This document shows positions 56,482 through 64,000 of a stretch of 64,000 bases of DNA, piece after piece. The translations under genes were made by a program, and so were the position numbers. The number at the start of each line of letters is the position of its first letter. Within the stretch, counting starts at the first letter, position 1. This DNA comes from Halopseudomonas bauzanensis (GTDB taxonomy: Bacteria; Pseudomonadota; Gammaproteobacteria; Pseudomonadales; Pseudomonadaceae), in the NCBI RefSeq assembly GCF_900114735.1, contig NZ_FOUA01000003.1, positions 124,001 through 188,000 on the forward strand, in the 5' to 3' direction. The notes beneath the pieces were generated by a model, which worked only from the letters and a program-made list of their open reading frames with translations, had not been told where the DNA came from and did not search any database.

Positions 56482-57762
56482 TCACATCCCCAGCCACTCC
56501 GGTAGCGCCAGAGAGATCGCCGGCACGTAGGTGATGATGGCCAGGAAGAACAGCAGCAACATCAGCCACGGCATCGCCGCGCGAATCACCGAGCCCACCG
56601 GCATACCGGTCACCGCCGAGGTGACGAACAGGTTCAGGCCCACCGGCGGGGTAATCAGTCCGATCTCCATGTTCACCACCATGATGATGCCCAGGTGGAT
56701 GGGATCGATGCCCAGTTGTATGGCAATCGGGAACAGGATCGGCGCGAGGATCAGGATGATCGCCGACGGCTCCATGAAGGCACCGGCAATCAGTAGCATG
56801 ATATTCACCGCCAGCAGGAACATCCACGGCGACAGTTCCATCGCCGTTACCCAGGCGGTGATGGCCTGGGGGATCTGCTCGGTGGTCAGGACGTGGGCGA
56901 ACAGCATGGCGTTGGCGATGATGAACATCAGCATGATGCTCAGCTTGCCCGACTCCAGGATCACCTTGGGGCATTCGCGCAGGGTCATGTCTTTATAAAC
57001 GAATACCGCGACAAACCAGGCATAAACCGCTGCTACAGCCGCTGCTTCGGTGGGCGTGAACATGCCGGAGTAGATGCCGCCCAGGATGATCACCATCAGC
57101 AGCAGGCCCCACAGCGCCTTGTGCGCGGCCGACAGCCATTGGCGCACTGATGCCCGGGGCATTGCCGGCAGGTTCTTTTTCACCGCGATGATATAGATCG
57201 CCGCCATCAAGGCCACGCCCAGCATCAGGCCGGGAACCACTCCGGCCATGAACAGTTTACCCACCGATTGCTCGGTGGCAGCGGCATAAACCACCATGAC
57301 GATCGATGGCGGGATCAGAATACCCAAAGTACCGGCGTTACAGACGATGCCGGCACCGAACGCCTTGGGATAACCCGAGCGCACCATACCGGCAATGGCG
57401 ATGGAGCCCACCGCCGCTACCGTCGCCGGCGAGGAACCGGACAGCGCGGCAAATAGCATGCAGGCCATCACTGCGCCGATCGCCAAGCCGCCACGAATGT
57501 GCCCGACGCTGGCATTGGCGAAGTCGATCAGCCGCCGCGCCACGCCACCGGTGGTCATGAAGGCGCCCGCCAGCAGGAAAAAGGGAATGGCCAGCAGAGT
57601 GTAGTGCTCGGAGGTCTCGAACAGCTTGACCGCCAACCCGCTCACCGAATCGGGACTGAACAGGATGATGGTGAGCGAGCCGGCGACGCCGAGGGACACG
57701 GCGATCGGCACACCCAGGAACATCAGGACGAACAGAGCCAGGAACAGGAAAGGAATAGTCAT
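56482..57762 (-). CDS. dctM: TRAP transporter large membrane subunit (DctM)
   Basis: The 426-residue protein has about 12 hydrophobic spans and the DctM family motifs FLFLALFVLMFLGVPIAVSL, IPFFLLAGAFMTTGGVARRL (in parts) and LIPPSIVMVVYA; GLNLFVTSAVTG near the C-terminus is also typical. It forms the ion-driven channel of a tripartite ATP-independent periplasmic transporter. It shares ATGA with the DctQ gene, and DctP is encoded upstream. In P. aeruginosa the corresponding TRAP genes follow the itaconate lyase gene, so uptake of itaconate or a related C5 dicarboxylate is likely here. Confidence 0.93.
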   Translation of the reverse strand: MTIPFLFLALFVLMFLGVPIAVSLGVAGSLTIILFSPDSVSGLAVKLFETSEHYTLLAIPFFLLAGAFMTTGGVARRLIDFANASVGHIRGGLAIGAVMACMLFAALSGSSPATVAAVGSIAIAGMVRSGYPKAFGAGIVCNAGTLGILIPPSIVMVVYAAATEQSVGKLFMAGVVPGLMLGVALMAAIYIIAVKKNLPAMPRASVRQWLSAAHKALWGLLLMVIILGGIYSGMFTPTEAAAVAAVYAWFVAVFVYKDMTLRECPKVILESGKLSIMLMFIIANAMLFAHVLTTEQIPQAITAWVTAMELSPWMFLLAVNIMLLIAGAFMEPSAIILILAPILFPIAIQLGIDPIHLGIIMVVNMEIGLITPPVGLNLFVTSAVTGMPVGSVIRAAMPWLMLLLFFLAIITYVPAISLALPEWLGM

Positions 57763-58406
57763 GGGCGGCGATCCTCACTGTCGGCCAGCTTGGCGGCTTC
57801 TGCCGCCTCGTCAGCCAGCCCAAGGCCGGTCTGCTGATGGCGCAGGATACGAATCAGGATTTCCGCGAAGCGGATGAACATCATGGTAAAACCCAGCGGT
57901 ACGATCAGCGCGACATGCCATTTGCGGATACCGAACTGATCCAGGTCATCGGCGTAGATGGCGTTGCCGAACAGAGCCACTACCCACTCGAAACTGGCAA
58001 CGCTGAGCAAGCCCGCATAACCCAGACAGATCATGCATGCGAGGATGCCGATGCCCCATTGGATGCGCTGGCTGGTCAAACGCACCAGAGCGTCGACCCC
58101 AATATGCCCTGCGGTACGCACACCGTAAGCCAGGCCGAAGAAGATCAACCAGGCGAACAGCGCCTTGCTCAGCGCATTACCCCAGGTCATTTCCTGGGCC
58201 AGGTAGATAATGAAATCCCCGATGGCAAAGAAAAACGCGCTGATGCCTGCAGCACCGCGTATTTCGAAAAAGTCGCCCAGCAGGAAGAACGGGTTGTAGA
58301 GATTGTTGATGATGACGTAGACAAAGGTCACCAGGGTCATCGCTGTCAGCAGAAAGACGATGACGCCCTCCTCGAAATGATCCCAGGCAAGACGCAGAGC
58401 ATGCAT
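57759..58406 (-). CDS. dctQ: TRAP transporter small membrane subunit (DctQ)
   Basis: ATG 58406 (MHALRLAWDHFEEGVIVFLL) gives 215 residues; longer frames extend into dctP. It has four membrane spans and the DctQ features EEGVIVFLLTAMTLVTFVYV (in part), WLIFFGLAYGVRTAGHIGVD and a long cytoplasmic C-terminus rich in Ala/Glu. DctQ associates with DctM to form the membrane part of the TRAP transporter. It lies 68 bases after dctP and overlaps dctM by four bases. Confidence 0.92.
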   Translation of the reverse strand: MHALRLAWDHFEEGVIVFLLTAMTLVTFVYVIINNLYNPFFLLGDFFEIRGAAGISAFFFAIGDFIIYLAQEMTWGNALSKALFAWLIFFGLAYGVRTAGHIGVDALVRLTSQRIQWGIGILACMICLGYAGLLSVASFEWVVALFGNAIYADDLDQFGIRKWHVALIVPLGFTMMFIRFAEILIRILRHQQTGLGLADEAAEAAKLADSEDRRP

Positions 58407-58474
58407 GGTGGATTCTCCGGAAATTAGAAAACGGATAGCGCCGCAACCGGCATTACCAGCTGCGACAAGGCAGG

Positions 58475-59530
<1,056 letters not shown>

Positions 59531-60358
59531 TCAGCCCGGCGGTTGGCCGGCACGCTGGAGCACGCGCCTGGCGTGGCCGATCACTGGCGCATCGACCATC
59601 TGTCCATCGACCACGAACACACCATCACCAGCAGCGCCGGCGGTCATGACCCGCTGCGCCCAGCTCAACTCTTCGGCGCTCGGCATCAGGGTGTCGTGCA
59701 CAACTTGCACCTGGCCGGGGTGGATGCACAGCATTCCACCGAAGCCCATATCCCGGGCATCGGCGACCATCTGGGACAGACCGTCGGGGTTGTTGATGTC
59801 GGGGAAGACGCTATCCAGTGGCGATGCCAGTCCAGCCACCACGCTGTTCAGCAGGATGGCGTAACGCGCCTGGTCGAGCATCCGCCCGGCTGCGGCGGTG
59901 CCGCTGGTCAGGCCCAGAGCCAGACCCAGATCCAGCGCGCCGAAGCTCAGGCGCTCGACGCCTTCTGCCTGGGCAATGGCAGGCAGCGCTTGCAGCCCCA
60001 GCGCGCTTTCGATGATTGGCCAGACGGAGCGGCCACTGGCAGCAGCCAGCGCTATCTGTTCGGCACTTTCTACCTTGGGCAGCAAGACGCCCACCACACC
60101 GGCATGCCGCCGGCACAGTTCCAGATCCGCCGCCTGCTGCGGATGCCGGGGAGCATTGATACGCACCAGTATCCGGGCTTGGGGGTTCTCGGTCAGGAAG
60201 GTATCCAGATTGGCCCGCGCTTCGGCCTTGAGGTTCTCCGCCACGGCGTCCTCGAGGTCGACGATGACCCGGTCGGCGCCACAGGCCAACGCCTTGGGAA
60301 TGCGATCGGGGCGGGTCGCCGGTACGAACAGCGCCGTGCGGATGATGGTCGTATTCAT
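59531..60358 (-). CDS. CitE-family CoA-ester lyase, probable (S)-citramalyl-CoA lyase
   Basis: The 275-residue HpcH/HpaI aldolase-family protein has RTALFVPATRPDRIPKAL, VIVDLEDAVAENLK (Asp/Glu metal ligands), ILVRINAPRH, LPKVESAEQI and GGMLCIHPGQV with the barrel end His. Family members split beta-hydroxyacyl-CoA to acetyl-CoA and a keto acid. The gene order with a CaiB-type transferase, MmgE/PrpD and acyl-CoA dehydrogenase equals that of P. aeruginosa ccl, where the substrate is (S)-citramalyl-CoA giving acetyl-CoA and pyruvate. It shares ATGA with the transferase gene. Substrate assignment is inference from synteny. Confidence 0.85.
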   Translation of the reverse strand: MNTTIIRTALFVPATRPDRIPKALACGADRVIVDLEDAVAENLKAEARANLDTFLTENPQARILVRINAPRHPQQAADLELCRRHAGVVGVLLPKVESAEQIALAAASGRSVWPIIESALGLQALPAIAQAEGVERLSFGALDLGLALGLTSGTAAAGRMLDQARYAILLNSVVAGLASPLDSVFPDINNPDGLSQMVADARDMGFGGMLCIHPGQVQVVHDTLMPSAEELSWAQRVMTAGAAGDGVFVVDGQMVDAPVIGHARRVLQRAGQPPG

Positions 60359-61560
60359 ACCGCCCCCTGCTGTCGCAACTGTGCGATATCCGCCGCGGCG
60401 TAGCCCAGCTCGGCGAGTAGGCTGTCGGTATGCTCACCGAGCGAAGGCACCGCGTCCATCCGCGGTTCGAAGGCAGCATTACGCCCTGGCGGCAGCAAGG
60501 CCGGCAACGGGCCCGCCGGGCTTCCCACCTCGCTCCAGCGCTGACGCGCCTTGAGCTGCGGGTGAGCCCAGACGCCGGCCATGTCGTTGACATGGGCGTT
60601 GGCGATGGGCGCCGCGTCGAGTCGTGCAATCACCTCATCGGCGGTCAGCTTGCCGAATGCCTCGACGATGATGGCACGCAATTCGGCGCGGTTCTCCGAG
60701 CGCCGAGAGTTGGCCGAGAAGCGCTCATCGGCGGCCAGTGCCGGCTGCAGCAGCACCTTGTCGCAGAAAGACACCCACTCGCGTTCATTCTGCAGGCCGA
60801 GCATCACGGTACCGCCATCACCGGTGGGGAACGGGCCGTACGGGTAGATGGTGGCGTGGGCCGCGCCGGCACGGGGCGGCGGCGTCGCTCCCTGGTAGGC
60901 GTAGTACATCGGAAAGCCCATCCATTCGACCAGGCTTTCCAGCATGGATACATCGATACGGCTGCCGATGCCGGTCTTGTCCCGCAGCATCAGCGCCGAC
61001 AGCACGCCGGTGTAGGCATACATGCCGGCGGCAATATCCGCGATGGAGCAACCGGCCTTGGCCATCTGGTCGTCACCCGGGCCGCCGGTGACCGAGAGAA
61101 AGCCGCCCTCGCTCTGGATCAGCAGGTCATAGGCCTTCTTCTGTTCGTAGGGGCCACCTTCGCCGTAGCCGGAAATATCGCAAACGATCAACTGCGGAAA
61201 GCGCTCGTGCAACGCCTCAAAGGAGAGCCCCATGCGCGCCGCAGCGCCGGGCGCCAGGTTCTGCACCAGCACGTCGGCCTTGGCCAGCAGTTGCTCCAGC
61301 ACCTTGTCGGCGCCAGGCTGCTTGGCATTCAGGGTCAAGCTTTCCTTGGAGCGGTTGGTCCAGACGAAGTGCGAGGCCAGACCATCGACACGCTCGTCGT
61401 AACCCCGGGCGAAGTCACCGGAGCCAGGGCGCTCGACCTTGATCACCCGCGCACCAAGATCGGCCAATTGCCGAGTACAGAACGGCGCGGCAATGGCATG
61501 TTCCAGACTGATCACGGTAATCCCATCCAGGGGACGGGGTTTGTGGTTCTGCTCACTCAT
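60355..61560 (-). CDS. CaiB/BaiF CoA-transferase, probable itaconate CoA-transferase
   Basis: ATG 61560 (MSEQNHKPRPLDGITVISLE) with GGAGGG upstream gives 401 residues. It is a class III CoA-transferase: APFCTRQLADLGARVIKVERPG, RSKESLTLNAKQPGA, LVQNLAPGAAARMG and VNDMAGVWAHPQ are typical. In the position where formyl-CoA transferase has its catalytic Asp (SMxDA) this protein reads SMLESL, with Glu. The adjoining lyase and MmgE/PrpD genes are those of the P. aeruginosa itaconate region, in which the enzyme (Ict) activates itaconate with succinyl-CoA. It overlaps the MmgE/PrpD gene by 8 bases. Confidence 0.85.
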   Translation of the reverse strand: MSEQNHKPRPLDGITVISLEHAIAAPFCTRQLADLGARVIKVERPGSGDFARGYDERVDGLASHFVWTNRSKESLTLNAKQPGADKVLEQLLAKADVLVQNLAPGAAARMGLSFEALHERFPQLIVCDISGYGEGGPYEQKKAYDLLIQSEGGFLSVTGGPGDDQMAKAGCSIADIAAGMYAYTGVLSALMLRDKTGIGSRIDVSMLESLVEWMGFPMYYAYQGATPPPRAGAAHATIYPYGPFPTGDGGTVMLGLQNEREWVSFCDKVLLQPALAADERFSANSRRSENRAELRAIIVEAFGKLTADEVIARLDAAPIANAHVNDMAGVWAHPQLKARQRWSEVGSPAGPLPALLPPGRNAAFEPRMDAVPSLGEHTDSLLAELGYAAADIAQLRQQGAV

Positions 61561-62929
61561 GATCTTTCCCTCCAACCAGGCTGACCTGGCTCATATCCGT
61601 CTGCTCACGCAGTGCCCACACCCGGGCCACCAGTGCTTCGGCTTGGTCGGCATTGCAGGCGCCAGAGAAGGCCACCAGCCGGCGGAACTTGTCCTCCAGC
61701 TCGGCCCGGCTCAGGGTGTTGCCCGGATCGCCCTTGGGTTCATCGATACTGCCGTGCAGCGTGCGGCCGTCCACGGTGGAGACCTCGACTCGGCCCAACC
61801 AGCGCTGTGGGTAGGCGCCGTCGACTTCCGGATCCAGCTGCATGCTGACTTTCTCGCGGAAGACGCCAATCCGCGGATCGACCAGTGCATGCTCATGGAA
61901 TTCCGGCAAACCGGCCTTGCGATAGAGGGCGATCAGACCCAGCACGGTACCCATGGAAAACTTCGCCTGGTGTACGCTCTGCGGCACCACGACCCGGCCG
62001 AGCACGTCGATGGCGCCCTGATGCACACGGGTAACCACGCTGGCGATGTCGTCGGCCTGCAGCTGCTCGCGCTGCATCAGGTCCAGCAGCGCATCGGCCG
62101 CTGGATGGGTGTGCCGACAAGAGGCATGGAACTTGAACGAGGTTTCCGGCAACGCCCAGCGACTGCCCAGCCGGTCGGACAACTTGCTCGGATCAGCATC
62201 GCTGGACATGCCAGCCGCCATGCCCTGCTCGCCTTCGAGAATATTCTGAGCCCCGGTCAGGCCATCTGCGGTCAGGTAGGCTGCCAGCAAGCCATCAGCA
62301 GCAGCCTTGGCGGTATGCAACTGCTTGGAGTCGGCGGCGTCACGCAGGAACTCCCACAGTCCAGCAGCCTGGGTGCCGGCGCTGCCCAGCAGATGAGTGA
62401 ACTGCTGCTGGTCGAAGTCCAGCAACTTGCCCACCGCGACGGCGGCGGCCAGGGTGCCGACGGTCGCCGTGGTATGGAAGATGCGGTAATGCGAGCGGCC
62501 GAGAAACTCACCGATGCGGATGCCCGCCTCATAGCCGGCCACCGAGGCCAGAATCAGCTCTCGGCCGCTCTTGCCCAGATCCTGCGCCGCGGCCAGTGCC
62601 GCAGGGAATACGACCGTGGCCGGGTGCAACACCGAGCTGTTGTGCAAATCATCCTGCTCGACCAGATGCGAGCTGGCGGCATTGACCAGCGCGGCGAAAT
62701 AGGCCGAGCTGGACTGGCCGTTGACCAGAATCTGCGCCGGCCCGCTGGCCGGTCCCATCTTCTGCGCATAGCGCTCGAACAGCGGAATCGGGTGGGCACC
62801 CTGACTGGCCAGGGCCGAAGCCAGCCAATCGAGGAACAGGTCCTCGGTACGACTGATGACCGCTTCAGGCAGTTGCTCGTAACTTAGCCCCGCGAGAAAT
62901 TCGGTAAGCGCCTGGGTGTGCTGACTCAT
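61553..62929 (-). CDS. MmgE/PrpD family protein
   Basis: The 458-residue protein belongs to the MmgE/PrpD family (2-methylcitrate dehydratase-like): LFLDWLASALASQGAHP, ALVNAASSHLVEQDDLHNSSVLHP (seen as HLVEQDDLHNSSVLHPA), TATVGTLAAAVAVGKLL, FKFHASCRHTHPAADAL and GDPGNTLSRAELEDKFR. Related enzymes include cis-aconitate decarboxylase, which makes itaconate, so a substrate in the same chemistry is plausible. A PrpD-type gene occurs in the same place in the P. aeruginosa itaconate region, where its role is not established to my knowledge. It is 29 bases from the acyl-CoA dehydrogenase gene. Confidence 0.88.
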   Translation of the reverse strand: MSQHTQALTEFLAGLSYEQLPEAVISRTEDLFLDWLASALASQGAHPIPLFERYAQKMGPASGPAQILVNGQSSSAYFAALVNAASSHLVEQDDLHNSSVLHPATVVFPAALAAAQDLGKSGRELILASVAGYEAGIRIGEFLGRSHYRIFHTTATVGTLAAAVAVGKLLDFDQQQFTHLLGSAGTQAAGLWEFLRDAADSKQLHTAKAAADGLLAAYLTADGLTGAQNILEGEQGMAAGMSSDADPSKLSDRLGSRWALPETSFKFHASCRHTHPAADALLDLMQREQLQADDIASVVTRVHQGAIDVLGRVVVPQSVHQAKFSMGTVLGLIALYRKAGLPEFHEHALVDPRIGVFREKVSMQLDPEVDGAYPQRWLGRVEVSTVDGRTLHGSIDEPKGDPGNTLSRAELEDKFRRLVAFSGACNADQAEALVARVWALREQTDMSQVSLVGGKDHE

Positions 62930-62958
62930 GTTGTTTTCCTTTGCTTATCCAGTGGCGC

Positions 62959-64000
62959 TCAGAAACTGCGCGGTAGGCCGAGGATGTGCTCGGACACGTA
63001 GGACAGGATCAGGTTGGTGGAGATCGGCGCCACCTGGTACAGCCGGGTCTCGCGGAATTTGCGCTCGACGTCGTATTCGTTGGCGAAACCGAAGCCGCCG
63101 TGGGTCTGCAAGCAGGCGTTGGCCGCCTCCCAGGACGCCTTGGCCGCCAGGTACTTGGCCATGTTGGCCGCCGCGCCAGCGTTACGCCCGGCGTCGTATT
63201 CCTCACAGGCGCGCCAGCGCATCAGGTCCGCCGCTTCGATCTCGATATGCGCCTCGGCAATCGGGAACTGCACGCCCTGGTTCTGGCCAATCGGCCGGCC
63301 GAACACCACGCGATCGCGGGCATATTCAGCGGACTTCTGGGTGAACCAGTGCCCATCACCGATACATTCAGCGGCGATCAGCGTGCGCTCGGCGTTCAGG
63401 CCATCGAGGATGTAGCGGAAGCCCTTGCCTTCTTCGCCGATCAGGCTCGATTCCGGGATTTCCAGGTTATCGAAGAACAGCTCATTGGTTTCGTGGTTGA
63501 CCATGTTGGCGATCGGCTGCACGGTCATGCCATTGCCGATGGCTTCACGCAGGTCGACCAGGAAGATCGACATGCCGTCGGCCTTCTTCTGCACCTCAGC
63601 CAGCGGTGTGGTGCGCGCCAGCAGGATCATCAGGTCGGAATGCTGGATCCGCGAGATCCATACCTTCTGGCCATTGATCACATACTTGTCACCCTTCTTC
63701 ACCGCCGTGGTCTTGATCTTGGTGGTGTCGGTGCCGGTGGTTGGCTCGGTCACACCCATGGATTGCAGGCGCAGCTCGCCGCTGGCCAGTTTGGGCAGGT
63801 AGAAGCTCTTCTGCTCTTCGCTGCCGTTACGCAGCAGGGTGAACATGTTGTACATCTGCCCGTGCACGGTGCCGGAGTTGCCACCGCAGCGGTTGACCTC
63901 TTCCAGAATGATCGACGCCTCAGCTAGCCCCAGCCCGGAACCGCCGTATTCCTCGGGAATCATCGCCGACAGCCAGCCCGCCTGGGTCAGCGCCGTGACG
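62959..64000 (-). CDS. Acyl-CoA dehydrogenase (5' end beyond window)
   Basis: An open frame runs from the stop at 62959 to the right edge with no start required: residues before the internal Met at 63963 read VTALTQAGWLSA, normal acyl-CoA dehydrogenase sequence, so the gene continues past 64000. About 347 C-terminal residues are visible: IPEEYGGSGLG, LQSMGVTEPTTGTDTT, YVINGQKVWISRI, NAERTLIAAECIGDG, QTHGGFGFANEYDVERKFRE with the catalytic Glu in this last stretch (shown as GFGFANEYDVERKFRE). It is the first visible gene of the catabolic operon; the promoter and any hydratase gene lie outside. Confidence 0.93.
   Translation of the reverse strand, partial: VTALTQAGWLSAMIPEEYGGSGLGLAEASIILEEVNRCGGNSGTVHGQMYNMFTLLRNGSEEQKSFYLPKLASGELRLQSMGVTEPTTGTDTTKIKTTAVKKGDKYVINGQKVWISRIQHSDLMILLARTTPLAEVQKKADGMSIFLVDLREAIGNGMTVQPIANMVNHETNELFFDNLEIPESSLIGEEGKGFRYILDGLNAERTLIAAECIGDGHWFTQKSAEYARDRVVFGRPIGQNQGVQFPIAEAHIEIEAADLMRWRACEEYDAGRNAGAAANMAKYLAAKASWEAANACLQTHGGFGFANEYDVERKFRETRLYQVAPISTNLILSYVSEHILGLPRSF

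Overview
The window is a GC-rich gammaproteobacterial chromosome segment of Pseudomonas type. The algZ-algR-hemC-hemD-hemX-hemY block, rsd/algQ followed by an algP-like gene, ppk-ppx-trxA-rho, hisBHAF, gpmI-envC-ctpA and aguBA are all characteristic of Pseudomonadaceae. The very short AlgP tail and the changed gene order relative to P. aeruginosa suggest a divergent lineage of the family, perhaps the Halopseudomonas group. That placement is inference.

Bases 1-7729 are one end of an integrative and conjugative element (ICE) of the PFGI-1/PAPI-1 class, inserted at the 3' end of an intact tRNA-Thr(TGT) gene (7730-7805). Reading leftward from the tRNA, one tightly packed operon carries soj/parA, dnaB, an unrecognised gene, a HicA-like small protein, parB, a DUF2857 gene, the STY4528-type replication protein and the start of a PFL_4669-type gene cut by the window edge. 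The linker of the STY4528 gene contains an iteron-like array of GTTCTC hexamers spaced near multiples of a helical turn next to an AT-rich stretch. It is a candidate replication origin for the excised element and is the most novel signal in the window.

Bases 7806-27011 are core chromosome. They hold a basic amino-acid ABC transporter, tRNA-Phe, yggX-mutY-asmA and an FAD oxidoreductase on the minus strand. These are followed by hisBHAF (plus strand), the gpmI-envC-ctpA-polysaccharide deacetylase group (minus) and rhodanese-grxC-secB (plus). Bases 27113-50709 carry dsbB, rsd, algP-like, an ABC-F ATPase, a diguanylate cyclase, hemB-ppk facing ppx, trxA, rho, ubiD with a flavin/iron-sulfur reductase, the heme operon hemC-D-X-Y downstream of algZ-algR, and argH. 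Two junctions in this part (secB/dsbB and reductase/hemY) differ from the P. aeruginosa order as I recall it.

Bases 50774-56371 carry a repeat-containing lipoprotein, the agmatine-to-putrescine genes aguBA and a lipoprotein carboxylesterase fusion. The right end (56482-64000) is a minus-strand operon of acyl-CoA dehydrogenase (cut by the window edge), MmgE/PrpD, CaiB-type CoA-transferase, CitE-type lyase and a TRAP transporter. This order matches the itaconate utilisation cluster (ict/ccl region) of P. aeruginosa, so the operon probably imports a C5 dicarboxylate and splits it to acetyl-CoA and pyruvate.
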